Part shown: in pieces, positions 22,691-34,281 of the stretch
Layout: every line of letters begins with the position of its first letter
Numbering within the stretch: the stretch's first letter is position 1
Assembly: GCF_019649055.1 (NCBI RefSeq)
Contig: NW_026570262.1
Location: 620,001 to 684,000, forward strand
Length of the DNA: 64,000 nucleotides
DNA from: Paramacrobiotus metropolitanus
Lineage: Eukaryota; Tardigrada; Eutardigrada; Parachela; Macrobiotidae
Reading direction: 5' to 3'
The notes under the pieces: generated by a model
Told to the model about the DNA's origin: nothing
Database searches by the model: none
The model's input: the letters and a program-made list of their open reading frames with translations, nothing else
Position numbers and translations under genes: made by a program

Positions 22691-24200
22691 TAATAATTTA
22701 TTTATTTAGAATTTAATATTTTGACTCTGACTGTTAGCGCGACAAACAACTGGAGTACGCTGCCGATTAATTACAGTACTTACTTATAGAAGTATGGATT
22801 CATCCATAATTTTGCGCTTGTGGTACTGTACGTAGGTGTACTAACTTTAAAGGATAATAATAGTCGATAGTACAATTTATGATTACAGTAATTTTGCCGA
22901 AACGATCGTAGTAGTATTTTTCACTTATACAGGTACTGCTTAGTCAAACCTGTTAATTCCAAAAATCGCATCGGGGCTTCCTTGTTTTCAAGGAAGTTTC
23001 CGTTTGTTTACTGGAGACGTCTGATCATGTCTGCACTCATGATCTACAGATATTGTTACATATCAGATATTGTATCAGATATTGTTAGTTGTTACGAGTA
23101 CGTACTGCGTATCGATATCGAAACAGAGAAGTTTAACACGCAATAGCCACCAAAATGAAAATTCGCAAGCGCGGTGACACTACTTCATAATAAATTCATT
23201 TGAGACATTTAAACGTTGTCAAAAGCTAAGTGATCCGTAGGAAAATAAGAAGCATTAAGTAAGGAACCGTTAAACAGGCACACAGGATGTTTCCACAGCT
23301 CAGAACCCAGAAAGAAAGACATCAATTGTCCAATCAGTGTTGCCTTTAAATACTGTAGACCGAAAATGAACCATTGGCACTTGGCAGCGATACGCGCAGA
23401 AAACTCCCCTCAAGGTTTCCGTTTCTTGTTACCCGGGATCTGCTGCTGCTGGTGCTATACTGGTAGCGATGCCGGGAAAAATCATTCCAAACAAGATCGA
23501 TAATGTTGCTACTCTGTGCATGTTTAATTACACTCGGAACATCTCGTTTATCCCGTATATGGCTAGTTTGCTCCATGTGGATACATCCACAACCCTCAGA
23601 TCAACCTCGTCCCACTCTTTTGGACTTCCATCCGAGTGAAACCCGCTGAACCTGTACAACGGAATATACAAAATAACGCGCTTGCAAACGAATCACAGTG
23701 CATTTGCTCAGCTGGGATTCCCACAGAACAGGATCGCATTTCATTTCATTAGTATTGCTACAAGATTGTCATTTCACGCAATTTTACACAAACCTTTACG
23801 TGCTTCTAGTGAACTGGCTTTTTTTTAACGAATTAAGGGTCTATTAACGTGAGATACACCGCACTTCTTACTGCTGTACGATTGAACAGACGCATAAAGC
23901 ATTTCATACTGAGATATTTAATGCTAACCATATAAAATATTAATAGAATAGTACCGAATGCATAGTACGTAGTACCGAATGCTTTCTGCAGTGCCTACAG
24001 ACAGTATGAAAGCAAGCGCTCATTCTCTCACAAATGTAAACCATGGAATAAGCCCTTGTGGGAGAACTTCTCTTGCGATAAGACACAGGGCAATATATTA
24101 ATGTGACGCCCAAAGGTCACCGCTGCTGCTTTTTCCTTGTTCTGTCGTCTCCCTGCCGAAAGCAAAGCCCATTGACACAGCTCACAGCTGCCGCAAGATC

Positions 24201-24282
24201 TCGCCTACTCATATGTGAGAAACTGTAGTGCGCTGAGAGAAGTTCTCTCGGCGCATACTGTTTCTCACATATGAGTAGGCGA
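24201..24282. repeat. 82-nt near-perfect hairpin
   Basis: TCGCCTACTCATATGTGAG pairs with CTCACATATGAGTAGGCGA and the pairing continues almost to the centre (about 39 bp, one mismatch, one bulge, one G-U). It lies just upstream of the non-LTR tail. It could be a tiny foldback element or a small-RNA precursor; the very small loop argues against a standard pre-miRNA. Confidence 0.7.
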
Positions 24283-24314
24283 TTTATCTTTCCTATTTAA
24301 CAATTTATTTAGCT

Positions 24315-24698
24315 TTGTCGCACATCGCGGCAACATCGAAGCAAGCGGGGGCAGCCGCGGCGCGGGCAGAGCAGGATAAAGTGGTGAAGTGTCGGGAACT
24401 CACCCGAGATTACTTGTTCCGTGCAGTAGGCGTCGAAACACTCGGACCAGTCGGACCGGACGCCTCTCGTTTGGTCACCGAAGTCGGGAAGATGATACAA
24501 CTGGAAACAGGCGAGGTACGGGCGACGGAGTATCTGCGCCAACGCATCAGCATAGAAATCCAACGCGGAAACGCGGCCTCCGTCATGGGAACAGCACCAG
24601 TATCGGCTAACTTAGACGAAATGTTCAGTGTGATTAGGCCGCCTATTTCTGTAGTCGGCCGAGGCTGTGCATTTAGTACAAATCTTTCGCTTTTATAG
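24315..24698 (+). pseudogene. Non-LTR-type retroelement C-terminal tail remnant
   Basis: Frame open for about 127 residues from a non-ATG triplet, so only a fragment. The peptide has V-E-T-L-G-P-V-G, then a helical stretch, then I-Q-R-G-N-A-A-S-V-M-G-T. I know this pattern from the region after reverse transcriptase in many invertebrate retroelement ORFs; no RT domain is present. It may begin after an AG at 24310-24312. A second, shorter copy lies at 30161-30258. 5' truncation is typical of such elements. Confidence 0.5.
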
Positions 24699-25180
24699 GA
24701 AACTTGTGACTGTATCGTTCCGCCAATCTGAATAGCCTACACTACAAGTCTAGTTGCTTATAAGTCGTAATTTGCATAGTTACGTATGACGCGGAAATTG
24801 TTGGTGATAATGATTAGCTGCTTCGTAATACAGAAATTATTTAACAAGAAAAGCCTTTGCAAAACCCTGGTACATAAACTAACATTCAGCAGCAACTCCA
24901 TACAGATACTGTACTATTGCTGTGATATTAAATGGATAGACAGTAGACTCAAAGGCCAAAGCACACAAGCAATAAATACTTACTACTGGGTAGAGTACGC
25001 TGGCATGCGTTCGGTTCGAGTATGGTCTTTCTGGTAGCAAGTTTACAACGATCAGTAATACCTGTACGCATGCAACTTTCAAGCAGATCCACACAATGTC
25101 ATAATAACATGTGTAGGCAGTAAAGTGCTTAGTTTAACGCCATGCGAGACCCCATCATTTAAAAATCATAAAGCTCTGAC

Positions 25181-25247
25181 AAATTTAATAAATGCGTCAC
25201 GCATTTATTAAATTTCACGCATTGCACACGCATTATGCGTGTGCAAT
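25181..25247. repeat. Two adjacent perfect palindromes
   Basis: First: a 16-bp perfect stem (AAATTTAATAAATGCG) with loop TCA, 25181-25215. Second: a 12-bp perfect stem (ATTGCACACGCA) with loop TTA, 25221-25247. Only five bases separate them. Confidence 0.85.
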
Positions 25248-25537
25248 TTTGCAGCAATATTCATGGACACCCGTTTTGTTACGAAAAGGCTGCGATTCTC
25301 GGCATTTCGTCACCGGGATAATGAACAGATATGAGGTACCAAAAAAACCTAAGAAGTTAAAGGAACCTAAGAAAACCCCCAAAAACTAAGAACATAATTA
25401 AGAAAAATCATGAACTAAAAATTACCGACAAAATTATGAAAACTGATTAAGGAAAGAAAAAACAAAAAAAAAGACAAAAACTAAGGAAACCTATTAATTT
25501 TAAGGTACTTGAAGGTCACGGGCCGCCGACGAAATCT

Positions 25538-25561
25538 GGCACTCCTAGTTGTAGGAGTGCC
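25538..25561. repeat. 10-bp perfect hairpin
   Basis: GGCACTCCTA, loop GTTG, TAGGAGTGCC. Followed by no T-run; function unknown. Confidence 0.7.
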
Positions 25562-25991
25562 GCATAATCTAGTCACTGTTTCATTCGTTCCGATCCGTAA
25601 AACGGCAATGCTTTCATAGTAAAAAATGAACTTTAAAAACAAACAAATAAGAAAGACTGAGTACTTTTTTGATAAGTCGGAAGTATCAAAGAAGTTTTCC
25701 TACATACACTGAGAGCCCTGGCAACTACCGCAGCTGCCGGAGGAGCCGCAGCTCCGGTAAGTATTTGAATATTTCGCATCTGCGGTACTATCAAGTCAGT
25801 TAACAACTCGTCTTGCAACAGCCCGAGAAAAGCCACGTAAAGAATAATTCGAAACCAGTGCTTCACTGGTGTTTTCGCCTTTTTACGGAGATGTTTGTGA
25901 AAGAGATGCACTGGGTACTGATGCACCCCAATTTTACTTGCATGAATCTTTCCACCAGCGAACAGAGTTTATACTTCTAAACTCTTATTAC

Positions 25992-28900
25992 TTACAGCAT
26001 TAGGTAGTGGCGAATGGTCCGCCAGTCCTCGGGATAGACCAGAGTCCGCAGCCACCGCGCATGAACAGCCGTGACCTTTATTAGCATCTCCTCCGTGACC
26101 AGCGGAAAGTTGTCATTCAGAGCGCACATCACGCGACTGGTCATGCGCAACTTGCCTTCGCTACAGGGAAGAAGGAGCTTCGGAATGGTAATTTGCAGTT
26201 TGTCTATGCTGGTCATATGTTCGGGCTGCCACTTGTAGGGTACCATCCACTTCTGCTCATGCTCTGGCAGGTAAACGCCGTCAGGTAGCGTGCTCTGGAT
26301 CACAAAGACTTTGAACATGTGTCGACCGAACAGATCGGATACTGTCCAGTTGCGTAGTACGACGGAGTCGCATGTATGCTTATACAGCGTCATATTCCAC
26401 GCTGCCCCATGCTTTAAATACGATCGTTTTTGTCCAAAACATTCTGGTGCGACCTCATTATGGTCTTTGAGTACCAGCAAAGGCAGCTTAATTTTAATGG
26501 CATCGAACATCGCGCCTATAAATTCAGAGTGAATGTAGATTGGCGGGAAGACTCTCAACAAAGTGAGACTGATGGTCGTTGAGCTGATTGAGCGGCTGAG
26601 GAGAGAGGCCGCTTTGAAGCAGTTATCGGTGTCCATTTTGAGGTTCCAGCAGCTTTCGAAAGAGATGCTGACATGCTCCTTCATCCTAGAATTGCTAAGC
26701 AGCAATTCCCATAAGGCACACACCCTATCAAGGCACACATACAGACACCCTCCGTTACTACCATAAAAAATCTCAGAAAAAGCAACAACAACTCAGTAGA
26801 TAATAACCGCTTATATTCCAATATAACATTCATCAGATACCGAGACGTTCTCATCAGCAATGGCGCCAGTTAGATTCACGTCGAAATTTAGTTTGACCTA
26901 GATTGCAGAAAGCAGAACCTCGTGGCTTTCCTTCCCATATTAACTATACATTCAAAGTTTTTCTGTTTTTTTATTTAAGAATGACGTCAGTCTGCAGGCA
27001 AACCTCCGACCCCTCCCATTCTTTCAAAGCATTTAAATACAAAATAAAATCTTTGTGTGCTAGTTTTGTTTCAACTGGACTTTGATAGTTGTTAGCATAG
27101 GTCATTCGAATGTAACTAATAGGCCAATCAAGCACTGACCAAGCGTACTTTGGTTAACTAGACCGCCATTCAGTTCAGCCACGCGATATTTGCAGTGCAT
27201 GAGAATAAGACGATATTGGCTGCTTTCTTTCCTGGACATCGTATAAATAAGCATTTATTTTGATAGAGACTAGAAGCGGGAATTTTGGTATGTAGCGGGA
27301 CGTCCTCTGCAGTTTATTTACAGTTTTCGACGTGCCCTCAGCGCAGCCGGTTAAATCGTGATTGGTGCCTCAAGGCTCAAGCTACAAACTGCTACTTCCG
27401 GAAGACCGATCATGATCCTTTGAAAGGCAGTCTCGTTATTCCTTTTCGAAAGATATACGCGATTTTTAAGATCCTCCGTACCGTTTTGCTTTCATTTGCG
27501 AGTGCAGATCCAAATGGGACAAGATGTCACTCACCAACGAAGGCGTCAAATGATTCGGCATCAATGCATCAACTCCGCCTTCTAAAAAAAGAGTAAGGAT
27601 TTCGCTTTTCTCATATTTCAGTCACTTTGAGTGTATGGTTTCATACTTCGGTCACCAGGTAGTCAAACTTTCTGACATATCGAAGTTCACAGAGATGATG
27701 AGAGATCATTAGTTTTCTCAAAAACGACTTCTCTTAATAAACCTGAAGCGCAAACATACAAATTTTCAGAAAAAAAAACACAGCAAACAAAACAAACTTA
27801 AACCGGGTGAGACGCAAAAACCTGGTCTTTTACTTCTACCAATTTCAACAAATAAATTTAAAATTAGTGTTGGCCGATTTTTCTTGATACTGCAGCTTTA
27901 AAAAAAATCAGCTGAAAACAAGTTGTGCGATCAGCAGCTACTTATGTGGTGCGCCACATGTGCGGTCGTACCACTGCCCGGTGACCGAATCTGAAACCAT
28001 ACACTCAAAGTGACCGAAATACGTGACAAAGCGAAGTACTACAGTAATTCGATTTTTTTCATATTTTGCTCACTTTATTTGTAGGTTTTCATAAGTCCAG
28101 TCTGTCCAGATATTTTGTTCAAGGGCAGTCCCGCACCAACCCATGTGGCGGGCTATACGAATAGCTGCTGATCGCGCGACTAGCCTTTTGATTTGCTTTT
28201 CACTGTTCCGTAATTATCAAAACAAGTCGAAACTATTGGAAAATTACAAATTGTTAAAATGTCTATACGTGGAAGACCAATTAATCTGGAGCGCACCCGG
28301 TCCAGTTCCTGTTATTCCTTTTTATTTTTTTATGGAAATTTATTGGCTTTGTTCTTCAACTTGCAAGTGAAGTTTTTACTATGAAAGGTAATCGTTTACA
28401 CAAACTTTATTTTGTCACGAAATTTTCAAACCTGGTGAGCAAATATGAAAACTTATACTTAAAGTAGCTAAAGACGGTTAAAATCGAAGTACCGTATATG
28501 AATTTTCAAACAGAGCCTCATGCAACCTAATCCGTATAACCCGTATAAATTTAAGTACTTATGCCTCATTTTGCACTACGGAGACACCGCCTGAAAGATA
28601 ACATCGTTAACGGCAGGCTACTAACCGGCTTCGTAAGATATGTTTGCACTCGCTTGAAGTACTAGTGCTGGCTTATGGATGGGCGGTAAATTATTCCGAC
28701 CGGCTAGATGAGTTTCCAGAATTTTTAGCAGGGTTTCAGACCAGTACGTCGATTCCGCGCCGTTGTCGCGACTGATAACGATAAACATGCAACGTTCAGA
28801 TTCGATGCGTAGATGAAATCGGCAGCAGTTTCTAATATATGTACGAGTTAATTCCATCCTAGCTTCAATGGCGTCGCGAACATGCTTGATGATGCGAAAC

Positions 28901-29412
28901 TTATCGGACGGGTCGCTAAGAACGGCTATCGCTTGGCCGAACGGGACGAAGTGCTTGGTATACAACAGACCCCAGCCTTGACGGGGTGGACTGGGCGGAA
29001 GCTCAGTGGCCACTTGGTCTTTGTGGACCACCTCGAAACGAGAACTACAACCGTCGGTTCTGATGCAAAACATTTCGCACTCCACATTACACGCCAAGAG
29101 TCGGTTTATCATAACGGCTGGTCGGAAGCGAAGCGGTCCTTTATCGTTATCACGCAGTGCCGCAAATATGGGAATGTTAATGTAACCTTCACTGGAAACC
29201 ACGGTGTCCCAGTAGGATGGCAGAGGCCAGACGTCTTTCATGGGCATCCAGCGAGCTTCGACCGTCTTACAGTCAAAATGGACGAAGGCGCGGTTGCCTT
29301 CTATATTCTGAATGTATCCCAGCCACCAAGTGTCGTCGAGGTTGCGGACAGCGACAGTGTTACGATAGCTGATTTGACTGGAATCCGTTAATAAAGGATG
29401 ATACCGCGACAT
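25992..29412 (-). CDS. Right copy of an unrecognised gene family (two-exon model, open)
   Basis: Exon 1 runs 29412-28622 and exon 2 runs 26757-25992. The intron has a GT donor (GTAGCC, weak) and a GGTAG acceptor, and phase 2 joins them in frame for 518 residues. The N-terminal half is soluble, with W-W-L-G-Y-I-Q-N-I-E-G and a run of beta-type motifs resembling a Tudor/Agenet-like fold; the C-terminal half is alpha/beta and ends in P-E-D-W-R-T-I-R-H-Y-L-M-L. An alternative is that exon 1 ends as its own 263-residue protein at the TAG (28621-28623). A possible 5' exon is hinted at by an acceptor-like CATGTAG just before the ATG. I do not recognise the family; both halves are conserved against the left copy, which suggests past selection. 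Confidence 0.5.
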
Positions 29413-30160
29413 TGCTTCCAGTTCATCCAGAGGGGCCTACATGAAAAAAAGACATTCACGCGATAATGAGAATTCACAAGTTATTAGGTGAAAGACAAAA
29501 TGTTTAGGGTCAACAAGGAACCAGTTTTCTACTCCAGTGGAATTGTGGAAACTCTTTTCCACATGCTTAGACATTCAGACTTGCAACTTGCAAGAGCGTA
29601 TATCAAGAACAATACGAATGCAATCTACGAGTATAATAACATTTTTCGGATTTCGGCTGCTACGGACATCGATTTGGGAGATTGGCGATCTTTTGGTCAT
29701 GCTGCAACCTAGCTCTGCAGTTGCGGGCAGAACGATCACGCAACTACGTACTCGATCGCCTATTTCACATTGATGGTATTGTATGCACAATAGTTTGATG
29801 TGCTTTTACGTACCTCTAACAATTGTAAGTATTTAAATTTCGCCGTATACCAAGATATTCATCTCACTCATACGTGTTTCCTGAAAATAATAATAGTCAG
29901 TACAGTACTAATACATACTTCTATATTTTAAGGCAACAATTTTTGCGGGGGACGCTTTCTTGTAAATTGCCGACTCATTTACGCGATATACGGTTATTTT
30001 GGAATTCGGATCGTTTTTTTGCTAGTATATCTACAGTATAACCACAAGCTGCACAAGTGGCTAAACTAAGATACAGATATATCATATAAGAGATCTAGAA
30101 TCATATCTATATATATTTTTCCTATACGCCATTACATGAGTCTATTCACTTGTAAAGCAT

Positions 30161-30258
30161 CGAGGAAATGCGGCATCGATCATGGGGAGAGCGACGACGG
30201 AGCGAATTTAGATCAAATTTTCTCTATGATTAGGCCGCCTCTGTCGGCTGATGCTTAA
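30161..30258 (+). pseudogene. Second non-LTR retroelement tail remnant
   Basis: Encodes R-G-N-A-A-S-I-M-G and, after a one-base frame change, N-L-D-Q-I-F-S-M-I-R-P-P before a TAA. It matches the end of the remnant at 24315-24698 (N-L-D-E-M-F-S-V-I-R-P-P). Confidence 0.5.
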
Positions 30259-30538
30259 TAAGTGACCTTTTCCAAAGCTATTTTTTATTGTCAAGTTTTT
30301 CTTATGAAATTGTATATTTATATTTAACACTGCTTGTGAGTAAAGCATCATTCTAATATAATGGTTTTAGTTTTATAACTACAGGTTTATTTCTTGGGAA
30401 ATAAGCCCGTCCCGCTCTCCAGTGTTAGAAAAAGATGTTTGTGTACCAAGGTTTATACTATTTAGTTTAGCCATAAGTTCTAACTTTCAGACTTTTATCG
30501 CGTACTGTACTTGTTTTCACGGTCATGGTACAATAAGA

Positions 30539-30847
30539 TTAAAAAGACACATTATACATGATGTATGATGATATTTTGATATCTTTTAAAGTACACCGAT
30601 GTAGGATACATCGTGGCAACATGTCAGATACCGAAAACAGATTCAGATCTTCTTCTCGGCGCACGTGGATTATATGCCAACAAAGCAGTCCGAACGAGCA
30701 GTTGATGTAGCAGTTGCACACAAAACACCGGGTTGGCTGATCAAGTCGCTCTGTCACCTGCGAATATTCAAAAGTAACGGATGCGTCTTTGACGTTTTCG
30801 CATTGCCGCCGGGATTTATAAAGACTTGGTGTGTTCGCTGGCTCCAT
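30539..30847 (-). pseudogene. SWIM-type zinc-finger fragment
   Basis: ATG-started frame of 102 residues. Residues around 41-60 read C-F-V-C-N-C, then C-W-H-I-I, fitting the SWIM pattern C-x-C...C-x-H found in ZSWIM proteins and at the end of MULE-type transposases. No transposase core is nearby. Probably a remnant of a DNA transposon or of a ZSWIM gene; a short exon of a real gene cannot be excluded. Confidence 0.4.
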
Positions 30848-31087
30848 TGCTCCACCGCTCTCAAAACCTCCGCGAAGGATTCATAACGATTTCCCACTTT
30901 AAGTTCTGACGCCATAACGGCTGAGAGTTGAGAATACTTGAATTATCAGAAAATGTAAAATGCCGATACGGTCAGATTTTGCATTTCGTGCACTAAAAGG
31001 TGACCTTCCGTAATTATTGGTTGCCATGTCGTGATAAACACGCTGATTCAAACTGTTTTTTGTTAGTTTTTTTTTGTGCGGGGAAAA

Positions 31088-31155
31088 ACTCTCGCGCGTA
31101 GTCAATACATAGCGCGAGATACAGTACTCTCGCGCGCAGCGCGGGAGGCTCTCGC
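31088..31155. promoter_or_regulatory. Cluster of CTCTCGCGCG motifs
   Basis: CTCTCGCGCG occurs three times and AGCGCGAGA once in about 70 bp. TCTCGCG-type elements are known in animal core promoters. No gene start is recognisable within reach, so function is open. Confidence 0.3.
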
Positions 31156-33562
31156 GCGTAGCAATTTCGTTGAAAGATTTCAAAATATTCAGCGTGGTAA
31201 ATGTTTATAATTATATCACTATTATCTGGCCTTCATTTTCCTATCTTAGGCATTACCGTATCGCCTCTTTTGCGATAAGGCTTAGTTTTAAGTTTTCAAC
31301 GTATTACATCATAATAGGAAGTACATTTAGACAGTATTGTACAATACTGTCCATAACCAACCGAACGTCGAAACGGCTACGCTTTTTATGATAACCGAAA
31401 TCTTTTACGCCGAAATGGAAAGACGCCGTGATAACCGACAGTTTTGAAAATAAAGGGTAGCGCTCCGGTCTGCCAATAAACAAATTGTTGCATTTACTGA
31501 TTTACAGTACTTATGGTTATCCGTTATTGTATACGATATACATAAATAAGTTGACTTACCAAGCACCCTTTTTGTGATTGTATGATAATGGTGAATTTAT
31601 TGTCTTCGTGCGACGGAGCAGTACGAGTACACATTTTGATTCTAGTAGTTATGTCTTTCGAAACCAACGTCACCACCTGAATTTATGGAGAAAGCAAGTA
31701 GTAAGAAACGGCTGACGGGCGGAATTTCTTCAAATCCGAAAATTTCCCAGATTCAGCGTAGCATGGCAAAAATGTTCGAACCCAAGAACGATTCTTAACC
31801 TAAAAGCTTCCCCTAACAACTCACCGTTGCGATACAGTAGCTGGTGCTTTTGCCCGTTGTAAAAAGACAAAATACGACAGCGAGAACATATAATTATGTA
31901 AACAATTATACGGTATAAATACCGCTCACAAAGCATTTCCATTAAAAAGTAAAAAAAGCCCTTCGCTGCATATAACAGTAGTGACAGAAACTTAATTTCC
32001 CTATTTCAACCTCAAGGCGCAGCCGTCGACAAGATCCTTTAGAGGGAGTTTATCGGGCTTGCAACAACTCTGTTTCTGCGTGCTTCTCCCTCCCCTTGAT
32101 ACGCACGTGCTAGACTGCTAGTACGGTAGTACTAGCACGCACGCAGCCACGCAGTATCTTCGCATAAACTGGTCGCCAGCTTGCTGCTGTCCCAGGTGGC
32201 AGCAGCTCACACTGGACCACTAACGGCTTACTACGACTAGACGGCACCCGCCCAGTGTAACCGTTACAGTCAATCGCCCAAGCTCCTGCTCACTGTTAGG
32301 GCAGCGGACAACCGCTCACGGTGGCATGGCAAGTCCAGTAAATTCGCTTCTTCCGTAACGGAAGTTCCGTTTGAATCACACCGCCAGCGCCCTACCAAAA
32401 CAAGCAACGACAACAAACTGGCCGGAAATTTGACCGTATAAGAGATAAAAAGTACAAAGTGCAATAAAATAATTAAGTAAAATAAATTTACATCAGCAAG
32501 GCGGAAAGAAATGCTAGTGGAAGTACCGTAATAAAAAAAAAGTTTAATAATAATCGGATTTAACGCCCAGGCGTTAAAATTAATAGGATTAACGCTGCAA
32601 GAGGCGTGCAACAACGGAAAAGCCCTCCCGTATACGTTCCTGGGTCACGTTGCCAATTTCTGAATCAGTTTGCATTGTTAAAAAAAATCGCAGCCCTCCC
32701 ATTCGGCCCTTATCTTTGGACACGCACAGCAGATGCGTTATTTGTCGATACGAGTGCAGCGTGATGTCCATGGACCATGGGTAAAAGTTTGTCTGTCGTT
32801 CGGCACGTAAACTACGAGTATTTCAATTCCACTAATTTCCAGCGGTATTGCACGCGCGCTCAGGGCAAATAATGTGGTTCACAACCACCGCTAGTTTACA
32901 GCAACCATGTTCAAATCTTGTTCCTTCGAAAAATGCCACATGCTGTAAGCCCACAAGTTGCCAGCTTTAAGAACACTGAGCAGTGCTGCTTCTTCAGTTA
33001 TAATTGATAAATTTTTTTCGCATCGTTATTGTTTGTTTTATTACGGCACAACTAAAGAACTCTACAAGGGATTTCAAGTCGGGCCAATCGAACAGTCACC
33101 TTTACGTCACCGTCACCACATACTTGTCGAGAAATTATGGGCGCATGAAGACAGCGAAAAATGCACATTTGTGGGTTGCGGCAGACTACCGCCGGCAGTC
33201 TACTGTACATACCACGGCGCGCCTCTAGCTAGCCACATTTTTTACACGTTACCTGAATTAGGCATGACTGGTGCACGTCAGATGTCTATTTATCCATAAT
33301 TAATATGTCTTTTTTGTTGTTTTACTCGTAATATACATACTTGAAATAATATTGGAACTATTAATTGGTATTGCATGAAATAATTATTATTGCGAAAACT
33401 GTAGTGTAGTGGCCATCAATCTGATGCCAATAATTATAGCGCTTTGCGTATAATATGTGCACTGCATGTATCTTTACGCCCTTAATTCCTCGACAAGCCC
33501 AGTTTATCAACTTGGTACATTTGTGAAATTTTTACTATGTTATTAGAACTTATTACTTATTA
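31156..33562. other. Intergenic DNA without a supportable gene
   Basis: Only AT-rich DNA and a 9-bp hairpin (TGCTAGTAC / GTACTAGCA, near 32118). The frame at 32958-33299 has no ATG start and no recognised motif. Confidence 0.4.
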
Positions 33563-33819
33563 GGCGCCATCCATAAATTACGTCACGCAAAAAATTGAAC
33601 ATTTTGATACCCCCTCCCCCTGTGTCACTAATGCTAACAAACCGAGATCCCCTCCCCTGAGCGCTACGTAACAAAATTAGAACCCCTCCATCGATATAGC
33701 ATGTTGACGTCATAATCGTAACAAATTTTAGAAGCCCCCCTCCCCCTTGAAACAAACAGTAACGCTTTCAGGACCTCCCCCCTCCCACTACTTGCGTGAC
33801 GTAATTTATGGATGGCGCC
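33563..33819. mobile_element. PIF/Harbinger-type MITE
   Basis: 257 bp with inverted termini GGCGCCATCCATAAATTACG / CGTAATTTATGGATGGCGCC extending to about 28 bp, flanked on both sides by TTA (33560-33562 and 33820-33822). A TWA target duplication is the hallmark of PIF/Harbinger. The interior is pyrimidine-rich (runs of CCCCTCC). No transposase is encoded. Confidence 0.85.
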
Positions 33820-34281
33820 TTACACCCTTTTTAAGAAAAATTTTGTCTGGTTGAGGTATGTACGTCAACCATGGCTTATCGCATGGCTTACCGCTCAGCG
33901 GGTGCAGTTTCCCAATTTTCCGCTTAGAGCGCCCTCTGGCCTGGCAACCAGCCGCATTCCGCCTCGCTCCAAGTGGACCGCCCAGTGCGCAGAGCATATG
34001 CTATTCCGCATCGATTGCAGAGTTGGCCGTCAGGCTCAGCATTTTGCAGACTAGACTCACCGCCTCAGCGCTCGCCGTCTCAGGCCCGTCTCGTGCGGCA
34101 CGAGTCGTGCCGTATCGTTCATGTCTCAGGCAGTCTGAGAAGTGTTTGTTTGGGTTTTCACGATTTCCTGGATATCCCTGGATAAATCATTTTCCACAGA
34201 TTTCGCGCTTATCTATTTGTCCTCTGTATCGAGCCACGTTATCATTGAATCTGTCTGACTCACAAATCAGTGCGCGGGATC

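Larger units (their letters stand above)
20901..23159. other. Spacer between duplication units
   Basis: Contains the partial MITE copy at 21550-21646 and the GRAMD1-derived segment at 21945-22690. No independent gene is evident. A frame at 21717-21932 is hydrophobic but has no recognised motif. Confidence 0.4.
23160..29520. repeat. Tandem duplication, right unit
   Basis: Direct-orientation partner of 16780-20900. It is longer because about 1.7 kb (24183-25850) was inserted between the shared blocks; that insert holds a hairpin, a non-LTR element tail and two perfect palindromes. Confidence 0.85.

Noticed and set aside
32958-33299. 113-codon plus-strand frame
   Set aside because: Begins at a non-ATG triplet and shows no family motif.
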